This document shows, piece by piece, positions 22,621-39,316 of a stretch of 64,000 nt of DNA. Position numbers and translations under genes: made by a program. The notes under the pieces are model-generated. The model did no database searches, had not been told where the DNA came from, and saw nothing but the letters and a program-made list of their open reading frames with translations. Source of the DNA: Siphlonurus alternatus (Eukaryota > Arthropoda > Insecta > Ephemeroptera > Siphlonuridae). Every line of letters begins with the position of its first letter. Positions within the stretch are counted from its first letter, which is position 1. The stretch spans positions 18,695,482 to 18,759,481 of the forward strand of contig OX463787.1 in the NCBI GenBank assembly GCA_949825025.1, in the 5' to 3' direction.

Positions 22621-23720
22621 TAAGAAATATGAAAATGTTTTATTGATTCAGGTTATTTATATTTTATCATTGCTTTATGAAGCGTTTATCTTGTCTAAGA
22701 TTTCTACGGTTTCCTCAGTTTATATAATACAAAGAGTTAATACTGACTTGATAATGACGACAATACTTTTTTATTAATAAATGTTTCATATAGCTTTTAT
22801 TTTTTGCGGCGCATTGTTATCGACCACCTTGATTGAGTTATCTATGGTTCTCTCAGTAAATAATTTATGATGATATCCCTAAGATTATTGAAATTACTAT
22901 TATGATATTATGATTAATTTTATTTATATTTTTATTGTATAAACTCATTGGTAGGGTCCATCCTTCTTAGGTTTCCGTGGTTTTCTCAGTACATATAGTA
23001 TAATTATATTTTTCTAGCATTGTTAAAATATTATGATTCATAACGCTTCAATTTTTTTATTATAACTACATCGTAACATCCAACTTGTCTGCTGAGATTT
23101 CCATAGTTCCTTTAGTAAATAAATTTTAGTTGATGTGGTCCTGGCTTTCTTGACGAATTATTAATCTGTACTAATTCAATATTCAATTCACATTGCTTTT
23201 ATTTTTATTATGACAATATGGTATACTAAATTTCATATTTATTTAACTTGTAGTTTTTGTCGGAAACACTCGGGTGTCCTTCGGCTCGGCCAATGAAATT
23301 CTTAGTTACAAACAATGCACCAATGACTGAAGACGTTACAAACACGACGAAAACCAAGTTAAATATGAACCAAAGTATAGCATCCAGCTTGTCTGAGATT
23401 TCCACGTTTCCTTAGTTAATAAAAAGAAACGTTTATTTTGGGATGAATGACAATGCGATGTGATGATTCATATTAATCATATCACATATAGTTGCTCTTT
23501 GGTAGCGTCCACCTTGTCTGAGGTTTCCACGGTTCTTTTAGTCAATAAATTATATTATTCATATCATATTCTAAGACGAAAGATAAGACTGATTTATGAT
23601 GAACATGATGGTTCATATTATTACTTGATTTCTTCTTACATTGTTAGTAGCGTCTTTTTTAATATCTGCGGTTTTCACGGCTCCCTTAGTCAAGAAATTA
23701 AAATATTTATCCTGAAATAA
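22600..23720 (+). repeat. Degenerate array of SINE-core motifs (CTTGTCTGAGGTTTCCACGG)
   Basis: About seven degenerate copies of CACCTTGTCTGAGGTTTCCA-CGGTTCCCTCAGT-AAATAA occur near 22690, 22833, 22960, 23082, 23384, 23508 and 23660, separated by roughly 120-300 bp of AT-rich DNA. Several copies are preceded by GGTAGCGTC or similar, as in the SINE copies elsewhere. One copy of the same motif is at 14438 in lectin 1. Confidence 0.6.
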
Positions 23721-23769
23721 ATGAAGTATTATATCAATTAATCTCACTTATAATTTTATTACGGCTCGA

Positions 23770-23960
23770 TAGTAGCATCTATAGTTCAAAGCCAGGGAAA
23801 CTAAATGGTGGAAAAACACAAGCGATGATTTACCATTAGGTGGGACACGAGATTTATGTTGTAAATTATCACCCATCCAAGTATTATCCAAGCTCAACGT
23901 TGCTTGACTGTGGTGATCTGAGTAGACTGTCTGCGCCAAACCTCCCATACAATCTAATGT
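23770..23960 (-). mobile_element. 5S-rRNA-derived SINE, reverse orientation
   Basis: Read on the minus strand: GGTTTGGCGCAGACAGTCTACTCAGATCACC, AGTCAAGCAACGTTGAGCTTGG, ATACTTGGATGGGTGATAATTT. The run is close to the 5S rRNA internal promoter region (GATCACC..GTCAAGCAACGTTGAGC..GTACTTGGATGGGTGA). Confidence 0.75.
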
Positions 23961-24506
23961 AACAAAATAAGGGGGATCATACACTAACTTCGTATCGCTT
24001 CGTATGACCTTTTCTAAGGCTGGCCGCACTCAGATTTATAAGCGTGCGAAAGAACGTTTTCTCATTTAGAACCGGTTCTAAATTTCTTATCATACGAAGG
24101 CATACGATACGAAGTTGTGTGCGTGCATACGCCTAATCACTTAATTACTTATATATACAGATTCTTATTTTTTTTATCATACACTACGAAATCATGCGAT
24201 CTGTGTGAGACAGCCCTCAAAATTGCATAATTTTGCAACGTATGGTAACAAAAATTAAGAACCTTTGCGATTGCAGGTGTACGCAGGCATATAAAATTGT
24301 TTCGAATCGCATGACTATGAAAGTTTCTTATTTAAAATCGGTTCTAAATTTTTATCATACGAAGTCATACGATACGAAGCTGTGTGCGGCCACCCTCATT
24401 ATACATAGTATGGTAACACCCTTCATTAAACGATGTATCTCTATATCTTAATCTCTCTCTCTGTCTTAAAATGTTCTATCTCTATATCTTCAGATTTTGC
24501 TGCAAA

Positions 24507-28804
<4,298 letters not shown>

Positions 28805-28839
28805 CTTGCACCAGAGAGACTAGAGGTAAGGATAGGCAA

Positions 28840-29230
28840 GGTGGCTGGATAGTAAGGTGGGGACACGGAGCTGCTGCCCCCTCGCGGCCAGTGAGGAACT
28901 ACAAAAAAACAGTTGAGGATCGCGTTTTTGGATCCAATTTCATCCGCGAAAAATTCAAACGGTGTAATAGAAATCCATGAACATCGGGCCGATGAACCAT
29001 TAAAATTCTTTTAAAATGAGTCTATCTTCTTCAGAATTTAACATAGAGTTTATTTCTATCACAATTTTACCCACAGTTATACTGTAAATACGACTTTTGA
29101 TGACTTTTCCAGTTCCATCGTTTGAATTTTTCGCGGATGAAATTGGATCCAAAAAAGCGATCCTCAACTATTTTTTTGTAATTCCTCACTGGCCGCGAGG
29201 GGGCAGCAGCTCCGTGTCCCCACCTTACTA
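28840..29230. mobile_element. Fold-back MITE (AAGGTGGCTGGATAGTAAGG ends)
   Basis: GTGGGGACACGGAGCTGCTG..GTTGAGGATCGC faces GCGATCCTCAAC..CAGCAGCTCCGTGTCCCCAC, with GGATCCAATTTCATCCGCG in both arms. It starts about 35 bp after the lectin 2 stop, so it may be part of the 3' untranslated region. Relatives are at 29240-29460 and 34090-34500. Confidence 0.78.
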
Positions 29231-29239
29231 TACAGCCAC

Positions 29240-29460
29240 CTTGAGGATAGGACACGACGATGCTGCCCTCATACGGACTAGCCAGGAATGAGTAACAACA
29301 AATGACGATCGTTAAGTTCGTAAACCGTAAAGTGTAACACCGAGCAAGGCTTACGAACACACCTTTTATATCCAAAAGAGCAATTGTCATCTGCCGTCAC
29401 TCGTTTCTGGCTACTCCGTGTGGGGGCAGCAGCTTCGTGTCCCATCCTTACCTCTAGCCT
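29240..29460. mobile_element. Second fold-back of the same type
   Basis: AGGATAGGACACGACGATGCTG..CTGCTGCCCTC at the left pairs with GGGGGCAGCAGCTTCGTGTCCCATCCT at the right; the centre is near 29330. Confidence 0.65.
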
Positions 29461-29684
29461 CCTTAACTTACACCTCGCCCCAAAATGTCAGGGAGCAAAC
29501 GTAATGTTGTAACTTGCAGTGAACAGACTCAATGAAAAATTTTTTTGCAAATTTTGACACAGGAACTTGAGTAATGTACACAAATTTGCAGAAAAAATGT
29601 CCCATTTCATTTACATAGCACCTTTTGCTCGTATCTTTTTGGTTATATTTGGTAGAAAGCAAAGTAGAAATGTAGGAGAGGTAA

Positions 29685-30235
29685 GGTTGACCATGGGATA
29701 TTTTTTGTGCAACGATTGAACTAGCATACGTCTGTAGGTAGGAGAAGTTGCTGGCTGGGCAGCAGACGGCGCGTCACGTACTATATCTACCCAGTCATTT
29801 ACTACCTCCTATCTACAGACGTGTGCAAGTCCGATCATTGCACAGAAAATATCAAATGGACAACATACATGAAAAAAAATATTGCATAAATAAATAGATG
29901 GTACTAAATTATGCTACTCTGATTTTTTTTTCAGATTTTTTTTGAAACCCAGAATTATTTTTAAATAATTATTAAAAGTGCGGCCACGCCCCCTGGAAGC
30001 TTCGATAGGCGTCTCGGTCTTATCCTTTTTATTAAGGATTCAGGGGTGCCAACTTAACTTACAGAAATTTCAATATTTTTTAAAAATAGTTCCGGGTCTA
30101 AAAAAAATCTGAAATAATTCAGAGTAGCAAAATTTGGTGCCCTCTATTCATTTCTGGCATAAAATTTTTCATACAGGTTGTCCAATTTTCGGAACGTCCT
30201 CTCCTACATTTCTACTTTTCTTTCTACCACATACT
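29685..30235. mobile_element. Hairpin element containing a family B MITE (29855-30185)
   Basis: The outer ends GTAGAAATGTAGGAGAGG and CTCTCCTACATTTCTAC pair across a family B element with TGGACAACATACATG / CATACAGGTTGTCCA ends. A further inner hairpin, ACGTCTGTAGGTAGGAG..CTCCTATCTACAGACG, occupies 29720-29825. Confidence 0.65.
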
Positions 30236-30987
30236 GTATAACAAAAATGCTACGAGCAAAAGAATCTGTGTAAATACAATAATACATTTTTGTTCAAAAT
30301 TGTGTACTGTCTTTATTTCATTTAAATTTCTTTCGAAGCCACTATATAACACTATTAAATTCGTGCTAAAAAACGATGAAACCTCATAGTCTTGCAAATA
30401 TTTGCAAAAAAAAAAAAAAAAATGCTAGGGGTCCTCGGTTTGCCAATATCCAAATTTTCAATACTAAAAAAAAAAAAAAAAAAAAGGTTTGTCCATAATT
30501 TTATTTGTAGAAATATTACATGCATGGATTATAGCAATAATGTAATGGATTTAATTGAATAAAAATTGTAATACAATTATATATAATGTAATTTTTTAGT
30601 GCTTATTGTTTAATTATTAAGGTTGAATCTCATTAGGTTGATATCTCATAATCGTAGCGCCTGAATCTAACAAGACTTGCTGGGGACTTAGAACTTACCA
30701 TCAATTGGTGGCATACAAATTTTTAAGCGAATCTGTCTTATCAGTTTTGTGAAAACTGAGGTAGAAGTTTAACATTGGCCTTATGGACGAAAACTGGAAA
30801 TGGAGCTGTTGTAGGAAAACTGCAAGACTGAATTTGCTGAAACCATAAGCGATTAAGTTTTAGAAGGAAAATATCCTTTGACTCCAGCAGTAACTGAGAT
30901 TAATCGTTAATTATAGTGTTTATGTTCAATCGATTAATGCTTTATAATTTTTATACACATTATAAAATGCACTAAATTCTTGCAAAC

Positions 30988-31309
30988 AATGGAGTATTGT
31001 CCTCAATTTTTTTTATTGCAGAAATGGATAGAGCGTGCAAAGTTATGTTACCCTGATTTTTTTCAGATTTTTTACAGCCCGGGAAGTATTTTTAAAAAAT
31101 TATTGAAAGTCCTTTTTGTGACGTCACGCGGCGACAAGTCCTATCTTTTTCTTAAGGAACGGCGTCTCGTGACGTCACAAAAATAACTTTCAATAATTTT
31201 TTAAAAATAGTTCCCGGGCTCTAAAAAATCTGAAAAAAATCAGGGTAGCATAACTTTGCACCCTCTATCCATTTCTGCAATAAAAAAAATTGAGGACAAT
31301 ACTCCATTG
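30988..31309. mobile_element. MITE family A, best preserved copy
   Basis: Perfect-looking ends CAATGGAGTATTG and CAATACTCCATTG. Arms GTGACGTCACGCGGCG and CTCGTGACGTCAC; interior AGCCCGGGAAGTATTTTTAAAAA mirrored by TTTTTAAAAATAGTTCCCGGGCT. Confidence 0.88.
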
Positions 31310-31499
31310 TTTTTTTTCTTTATTAAATTATCACTAAATACAATGATATTACTTGTTCTTTAATTATCATTCCTCTGCTACCCTTCATAAATTTATATTT
31401 AATGTTTACTTAATTAACATTAATTTCTTGTGAAACATTCATAATAATATTTGGAAACTATGTTTAAAAAAGAGACACAAGAGAAAAAAAATTGAAGAC

Positions 31500-31728
31500 A
31501 AAAATAGTTTACAGTCAAATTTATGTAATATTCCTGCCGGAAGTAGCCGGAAGTGAGAGGTTTCTGGTCGTCTTGTTCAAGTCTGACTCTTAAAAATTTA
31601 AAAACATGTTAGTACTCTTGTTAAAAAATTGTCGTAAAATTTTCAAATTTTAAATACAAATAGGAAGGTCAGAAACCACTCACTTCCGGTTACGTCCAGC
31701 GAGAATTTTAGATTAATTTGACTGTATT
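31500..31728. mobile_element. MITE family D
   Basis: ACAGTCAAATTTATGTAATATTCC and GATTAATTTGACTGTA ends, with GCCGGAAGTAGCCGGAAGTG near the left and CACTTCCGGTTACG near the right. A second copy is at 34600-34818. Confidence 0.75.
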
Positions 31729-31729
31729 T

Positions 31730-32860
31730 CCAAATAACTTAATTTAATTGGCATTTGCAAGATTACAAACAAGCAATCAATGTAAATGCAACCTATAATG
31801 ATAAAATGAATTACACTCCTCGTAAAGGACTAGCAAACTTATTTCAAGGAAGAGGGTACGTATGGGATATATATTAAGGGTTTTTATTTTAAAAACATTG
31901 ACCTACAAATCACAAACAAGTTCACTCAGAACATTGACACTCTAGTCTTAATAATATTAGGGTTCTTTTTTTTTATTACATAAATTAATAAATGTAGGAT
32001 GGTACTTATTTTAATTACTAGATCAGGTACTCTAATTTTAATGAGAATCAAGTCAGTTATATTGATATCAAATAGCTTGAATTTTTTTAAATTCTTTGAA
32101 ACATCATAAATCATAGTAATTATGACTATAATACGTTTAAATTGAATTTTTAATAAATTCCTCTGATGGCATATGATTAAATATATATATTTTTAAGTTA
32201 CTGTTATCAGCGAAGTTTATGAGTTCATTTTTTTTATCATCAAAGGGCGTTATACTTGAACCATTAAGTCATTGCATAAAAAATATTTTCTGTGTTAGTT
32301 GTATCATTATAGAGATATATTTTTTATTAATTACATTTTATTTTAATTAATTAAAGACAATGAGGTCATTATTTATTATTATATTTGTACAATAATAGTA
32401 ACATATATTGTTAATTTTAAATATTATTATGATATTGTACATCTGTGAATTTACATACGAAATTGTTTAGAAAAAATTTTTTTTGATGACTGAGGAAACC
32501 GTAGAAACCTCATTGAGGATAGTCAGATATGATAATTTAACAGAATGGTACATATTTTTGTCAGAATCAATTCAGATATATTGCTATCAAATACCATTTA
32601 ATAAATGATTAAATATTTATATTTTTAAGTATCTGCTATTAGCAAAGTTCATGAGTTCATGTTTTTTTATCATCAAAGAGCAGTGTACTTCAATCGTGAT
32701 GTCATTTCATAAAAAGCTGTTTTTCTCTTACAGTTATTGCATCATCTAAATTAGAGATAATTTTTTTTATGAATTCAATATTCATATTATTGATATTAAT
32801 TAATAATAATGCCCGAGTTGAAATAAATTTCATATTTTCTTTGCTATTAAGCTATTCTCG
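31730..32860. other. AT-rich stretch without recognised genes
   Basis: Only an imperfect direct similarity between about 32155-32290 and 32590-32720 (TTTAAGTTACTGTTATCAGC..AAAGTTCATGAGTTCAT..TATCATCAAAG) and a reverse SINE-core relic (GAGGAAACCGTAGAAACCTC) at 32492-32520. Confidence 0.5.
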
Positions 32861-33085
32861 ATTTGATCAGAGTTTCACTGTTTCTGAGAGTGGTGGTGAT
32901 GCTAAACGCACAACATGGTTGGGCACGGCCTGGTTCTTGCTGGCTGAAATTGCCCGCGCAGCCAGCAAGAACCGGGCCGTGCCATTGCGATTCAGTGCAT
33001 GGCGCCGCCACTCTCAGAAGCAGTGTAGCTCAGCCCAGGTTTTTCAAATTCCTGGCCATAAAGTACGCCACGGAGGTCTCTGTAT
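32860..33085. mobile_element. Fold-back MITE (same family as 20205-20455)
   Basis: GTTTCACTGTTTCTGAGAGTGG and GCGCCGCCACTCTCAGAAGC arms with GGCACGGCCTGGTTCTTGCTGGC and its complement; it ends with GGAGGTCTCTGTA. Confidence 0.7.
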
Positions 33086-34859
33086 TTTAATAATACATTT
33101 AATAATAAGTAGCAGACAAATATTGTTAGATATAGCTCTAATTGAGAAAGAATAAAAGATTAAACATAAGAAATATATAGATATTGAAACCAAACAACTT
33201 AATGTTATAAATGAAATACAACAGTTTAAGAGTTATGATATTAATTTTATTAAAATACATAAATATAAATAACAATTTTAAATATTATTATTCCCAGTTA
33301 CATTATCATTGATATAGTAAAAAAAAAAATCAACATTAAAATTTGCATTTATTTTAAATAAAACAAGATACCTCAAATATATTTATAATTATAATTTATT
33401 GTTAGTAACATTACGTTACTTCGCTATACATATTTGAGACAACGCTAGACCATGAAAAATATTATCGTTAGAAGTACAGTTTTAGAATAATGAATTGGAA
33501 CACTTCCTTTTACTTTATATTAGGAGCTCAATAAAATTATTATATGACAAAAGCAATTACGTGGAAAGGCTTGGCAACACTGCATATTACGTAACTTTAT
33601 GTAACCGATTATCAACCTGACGAAATTAGAGAGAGATTCTCAAACTTCTTTAGCCCTGGAGGTTACCACTCTCATAGCATTGCTGCCAAAAACGTCACGG
33701 CCTTGTAGTGTTCACTCGAATCGTAATCAAATGCAAAAATGTATGTTCCACTTTATTTTTCTAAGACTGTACACAAAGACTGTAAGGTTCCTCTACAACA
33801 ATCTGCCTTGAACAAAGTCTTCTATTAGCAATGGTTGTTTATAATGTCTGTCGCATGAAATCTTTTTCATTGTTAAACATGGAACAATGTATTGCCTGAT
33901 TTAGCCAAAACATAGAACACAATTTGCCACTAGTAGACACAACAACTATAATTAACGGTATTTTCCGATAAATAAACATGTAAATTAACAACTGTCGCGT
34001 GATTTTTACTGATAAGACAGACATTACCAACAATACTTTGTTATAAATTTGTTCATAAATTCATAAGTCATAACAAACCATTTTTATACCGTGCAAGGAC
34101 GCTAGAAGTAAGGATGAAACACGGAGCTGCTGCACCCACACGGGTAGCGTGGAACTAGTAAAATGTAAATGACGATAGCCCTTTTGGAGAAAACTTCTCC
34201 CGCGAAAAATTGAAACGGTGTAAATGAAATCCAACAACATCAGATCGTTTGACCATTTTTACTCTTTTAAATTGAGTTCATCTTCATAAAAAAAGTTGTT
34301 GTATTTATTACTATGAATTTAAACCTGAAGTTAGTCACTATAAGTGACTTAACTTTGATGTTGTACTATTTGAATTCTTCACGGGTAAAATTGGATTTAA
34401 AAGAGCTATCGTCATCAGCCGTTAATCATTCCTGGCAAATTCGTGTGGGGGTAGCATTTCCGTGTCCATTCTTTACTATCAAGTCTCCATGGTACCGAGT
34501 AGAAGACAATCAGTACGTTATTTACATGACGGTATATAATAATACGTATCATTTGACGACAGATAATTTTATTCTTATTAGGCGTCGTCAACGAATACGT
34601 GCAGTTAAATTAAATTGATATTCCTTCCGGAAGTAGCCGGAAGTGTGAAATTTGCAGCTCTTCTGTTTGTAATTCAGTTTTGAAACGTTACAGAGTGGTT
34701 TGAAGTAGAAGTACTGACCTATGTGTGAAATTGTAACGCTGAAATACGAGTAAGAAGACCAGAAACCTTTCACTTCCGACTACTTCCGGAGGCAGTATTA
34801 AATTAATTTGACTGTATTAAGCATCGCCATGTGAACGTAGTGAATGGTCATGAAATTTA

Positions 34860-37800
34860 CTAGCACACGTCCTCCAATTCACATACTAACTTCCTGCCAT
34901 CTTCGCAAAAACCGTCCCTCCAATGGTGATTTCCACGGTAATCAACTGCCATCAGCAAACAGTCGTAGTTTGGACCAGCCTGGCTCGGTTCTCCGGGATA
35001 GAAATCAGTGTAGTTAAGTGTCTGTCCGTTGGTCCACTTCCAAGTTCCTTCTTCTTCTATATCGCTTGCTCCCAGGTAGAGGCTCAAATAGACTGCAGAC
35101 AAAACATACGTGTGAGCACCCCCTACTTGAAAAATTACGTCTTCAATTCATCCTTTACACGTCTAAACTTAATCTTTTTACCTCTAAAACATATCTTATT
35201 TTCTCTTCGCTCAAAGTGAGGATGAAATGAAAATAATTTTTCTAACATTTTACGCTCAAGAAGAGGAAAAATGACGTAATATCGTCTTTTTCTCAAAATT
35301 TTCTTCTTAAATGGTACAAAATAAAAGGACAAAAGACAAGAAGAGAGTTTTATAGCGAAGAAAATATGAAATTTATTTCAACTCGGGTATGTTAGCAATT
35401 TGAGTCACTTTAGATATTTATAAGGAAAACGGTAAATATATTTAAAATATCATAATTAGCGTTGTGCTAACTGGTGGGACAACCGTGACGTCATTTCCTC
35501 GCGCTGTGATTGGATATTGATGACGTCATCAGGTAGTACCACCCTAAGTCAGATATGTCATTTACTTTTTGAAAATTAGTTCTCGCACTTCCGAAAATTT
35601 AAAGAAATTCAGAAAATCATAAATTTATGTATATTTTCTAACTATGAATTAAAATAATGCAACCATTATGTCAATTCAATTATTATTCTGAACATTTATT
35701 TGGTCATAGAGAAGTGTTTATGTTTGTTTTTGTTAAGGCGGATTCAGATTGCGACAACTGGGATGCAACGTGATTTTGACGTAGAAAAAGTTGTAAAATC
35801 CTTTAATGCGAAGGCGAATATCCCATCAATTAAGATAATTTATATAAGTTTCCAAATAAAGCTGCCAATGGATGTTACAGCAAGTGCGCATTATTTACGT
35901 CGCGTCGCATGATAAAAATTGCATTGTGAATCCACCTTAAAGGAATACAGGCCTCAAATTAAAAATTTGACAGTCACAGAGAGTTGCTTTAGTTTACAAT
36001 CAACATTTGGATTATTTTTTCCGTGCGCGATGCAGATGCATGAGCGGGAGCTGCAAAGTAAGGATGCAGGTCCTTGATGACGTCAAAAAACATGGCGGCG
36101 TATGTATGGTTGTGCGTTGTGACGTCATTTTGACGTCATCAAGGACCTGCATCCTTACTTTGCAGACTCCGCTCATGCAGTTGAATCGCGCACGGAAAAA
36201 ATAATCAAAATGTTGATTGTCATCTCAAGCAACTCTCTGTGACTGCCTAATTTTTAATTTGAGGCCTGTATGCCTTTAAATGTGGATTTTCATGGGCGAT
36301 TTCCAGCCTGTGACACGACGCGAATAAAGCGCACTTGCTATAATATCCATTAAATTATCCATTGGCGGCCATATTAAAAGAAAAAAAAATTAATTACATT
36401 AATAGTAATTAATGCGATTACCGGCGAATTTGCCACTGTATAGGATTTCCCAGCTTTTACGTCAAATCGCGCCGCATCGCCGTTGTTGCTCATGAAAATC
36501 CACCTTTATAGTTAACAAAATTGACTTCAAAGAAATATTATGCATCCTCTAAAATGGCCTTACTTACTGTAAAAATCTTCTGGTATGATGCTCCTGACGT
36601 ACTTCCAAATCAAGTTGTTCTCCTCTTCAGTCTCGACAATGGCCAGATGCATTCCGTGTGACCGACAGAACTGCTGGGCTGACGTCCAGTTATACCACTG
36701 TGTACATTAGGATGATCAGCATGTGAACAATACTTTAACATTACAAGATGGCGGACCAAGGATGTTAGAATTAATTGGATAGTTGAGGTGCTATCGTCAG
36801 TGAGGTACGAACTTTGAGGAGAAAAAATGAAGTTAATATTATTTCATAGAAATAGGTGTGCATGGTGTTTCTCATCAAATCACTGAAGTCAAGCATCTCC
36901 GAGTGTAGTTAGTAATTGGATGGGTGACCATTTTCAACAAAATACACATTTCCCACCCAGGGGTAAATCTTTGCGCATTTCCACCATGTTGTTTTCCTGT
37001 CTTTGGACTTGGACCATAGCACTTCCGGTACGAGAAAATCTGCAGCGTCCATCCTGGCTGAGGTTTCCACGTTTCCCTGAGTCGCATGCAAATGCCAAGA
37101 TGGATTGCAAGGCTGTAGCTGCCCCCGATAAAAATGAGCCCCTACCTTTCAATCCATTCCGGCAGTTGCCTGTGACTGAGGGAAATGTGGGAACCTCAGT
37201 CAGGATAGACGCTACCGCTTTTGGTCAATAGACCGTAAGTGCAATGGTCCAATAATCTGACTTACAGCCCAGAATAATGAGAGTGAAAAACGTGAAAACA
37301 TTGCCAAGTTTATATGACCCCTATTAGATAGAAGATTTTAATCAGAAGAAACCGGAAAGCGAAAATCGGGAGGGGGACATAATTGACTTTTTAATCAGAA
37401 GAAACCGGAAAGCAAAATTCGGAAGGGGGACTTTTTAATCAGAAGAAACCGGAAAGCTTACAGTGTTGCCGGTTCTGTCCAGATCGCACGTTTTTTCATC
37501 TCATCCTTCTTGGCTAAGGGAAAGAATCATGGTCCAAAGCCAGAAGAACCACATAGTGAAAAAGCGCAACGTTTTACCTTTGGGTGGGAAACATGGTTTT
37601 TGTTGAAAATGGTCACCCATCTAACTACTAACCACGCTCGACGTTGCTTGACTTCGGTGATCTGATGAGACCCGGTCAAACACACTGCGCCATACCTCCC
37701 ATATATATTATAACACTACAGTTATTATTTGAACAGGAAACGTGAAAGATGTATTAAATTATGTTTAACAACACTAACATTATGTAAAGAATTAAAGACA

Positions 37801-39316
37801 AAAGTTACCTTGTGCTTTTCCAACATAACGTAGTAACATTTGTCTCCAAGTTTTGTTAAGTTGAGTCCACCAACTGAAATCAATATCTTTGTATAATACA
37901 ACCACACTTATGGAATATTCCTGCCGGAAGTAGCCGGAAGTGTGGAAGTTCTAGCCTCTCTATTTATATTTTAGCTCTGCAATTTGAAACACTCGTCAAT
38001 ATTAAATTTCTAACAGAGACCCTTAGAGACCTCCATGTCTAAAGGTAGATTTACGTGACGATTTTTATCATGCAACGTGACGCAAATTATGCGTACTTGC
38101 TGTGACATCCATTGGCAACTATATTTGGCGATAAAAAAAGAGCATTGCAACAAACGCGATTTCGCTTCCGCAACCTGGCAATTCGCTTGCCGCATAGGAT
38201 TTCACAGTTTGTGTGACAAATTCGCGTCGCGTTGCCGTTGTCGTCATCTGAATCCGCCTTTATAGCCAAAAATTTCCATTTTGATTACCCTGATATCGGA
38301 AATTTTATAAATTTAAAAATTCAATGTAAAATTTAGTTTAATAGAGGTATTTTGATCATATACAATAATGAAGTATTCAAATCTTTAATATAATCATAAT
38401 TTCATAAGTTGCGTTTTTAAATTTTTGACCATGTATTAAAAAAAATGTCCGAGATCTCATTAAAAATTATAATGAAACTAGAAATAGAAAAATAGTTTTT
38501 TTTTAAATAACTACCTCTGACAGTCCCGCCCGCGTTGTCAGCAGATCTACCATCACCAGTGGCTGAAAAAAGACAAATATTTTAGAATGATTGAATTCTG
38601 GACGTCTCTAATCCTAGCAGTACCATGGGAGGGGGCGGGGTGGGGGGTGGAGATGAACCGTAGCTAATTTAAAATTGAAAAAAAGTGTAAAACACTTCTC
38701 TAAAAATTATGAGAAAAAATGTAATAATTAGAAAGTCGAAGAATAATATATTTCCGGAAAAAAACACATAATGAACAACTTACTTTATTTTTTTCCTGTG
38801 ATTTAAATGGACATTTTTAGTGCCTATCCTTTTCTTAAGAACAGACTCCTCGCGACGTCATAAAATCGACTTTCAATAATTTTTTAAAAATAGTTCCCGG
38901 TCTCTAAAAAATCTGAAAAAATTCAGAGTAGCATAACTTTGCACCCTCTATCCATTTCTGCAATAAAAAAATTTCATACAAATTGTCCATTGTTGGTTTT
39001 GACGAGGGTGTGATAGAAAATCCCTTGGTAATGACAAAATACCTTTACTTACGTTAGTAAGTAAAGGGATCTTGGGTAGTGCTAGGGATAATTAAAAAAT
39101 AAATATCCAAATTTGAGTCGCTTAAAAATATATAGTTTTTTTTTCATTGGAGTATTATACTTTTTTTTTCTTTTTTTTTTTTAAATATCGAAATGTTTAT
39201 AACATCATGTTTTTATTTACTTCACGTTTTAACTTACCAAATGCCCCAGTGAACAGTAGCAATAAACAGATGACGGCAAGTAACTTCCTATGTAATTTCC
39301 AGCACAGCATCTGCAT
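34860..39316 (-). CDS. Secreted C-type lectin 3 (184 aa), opposite strand
   Basis: Coding exons on the minus strand: 39316-39238, 38562-38515, 37873-37809, 36697-36568 and 35092-34860 (stop TAG 34862-34860). Phases 1, 1, 0, 1: only the first border differs from lectins 1 and 2, and the second exon (48 bp, Gly/Ala-rich linker) is unlike theirs. The signal peptide is MQMLCWKLHRKLLAVICLLLLF; the CTLD starts KLGDKCYYV and shares WTSAQQFCRSHG and VETEEENNLIWKYV. The sugar motifs read G-E-P-S-Q and H-W-R-D-G-F-C, non-canonical. It ends with C-E-L-E-D-V-C, the same extra C-terminal Cys. TTTATT at 34568-34573 (AATAAA on the coding strand) is 290 bp after the stop. It is a diverged, inverted paralogue. 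Confidence 0.86.
35938..36282. mobile_element. Fold-back MITE in lectin 3 intron (TGACGTCA in stem)
   Basis: Ends TTAAAGGAATACAGGCCTCA and GAGGCCTGTATGCCTTTAAA. The arms run through GTCACAGAGAGTTGCTT, CAACATTT.GATTATTTTTTCCGTGCGCGAT and CAGGTCCTTGATGACGTCA to a loop near 36105. It lies between two family G copies. Confidence 0.85.
36850..37240 (+). mobile_element. 5S-rRNA-derived SINE with conserved core
   Basis: 5S-like head: CATCAAATCACTGAAGTCAAGCATC, GTTAGTAATTGGATGGGTGACC. Body: TTTTCAACAAAATACACATTTCCCACCCAGGGGTAAAT. Core: CATCCTGGCTGAGGTTTCCACG..CCCTGAGTC, then ATGGATTGCAAGGCTGTAGCTGCCCCC. A second, inverted core lies at 37172-37212. It sits in an intron of lectin 3. Confidence 0.8.
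37498..37715 (-). mobile_element. 5S-rRNA-derived SINE, reverse orientation, best 5S head
   Basis: On the minus strand: GGTATGGCGCAGTGTGTTTGACC, GATCACCGAAGTCAAGCAAC, GTCGAGCGTGGTTAGTAGTTAG, ATGGGTGACCATTTTCAAC, CCCACCCAAAGGTAAAACG. The part from GATCACC to GGGTGACC is nearly a 5S rRNA 3' half with its internal promoter boxes. It is inverted relative to the copy 260 bp upstream. Confidence 0.85.

Noticed and set aside
32769..33155. 128-codon and 75-codon frames
   Set aside because: They are translations of the fold-back MITE at 32860-33085, with near-identical antisense frames in its other copies (20211-20423).
36920..37231. 103-codon plus-strand frame and its minus-strand neighbours
   Set aside because: They lie wholly within a 5S-derived SINE in an intron of lectin 3.
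37330..37455. CRISPR-like direct repeats
   Set aside because: Only three unevenly spaced imperfect copies in a eukaryotic intron, with no cas genes and no regular spacers.
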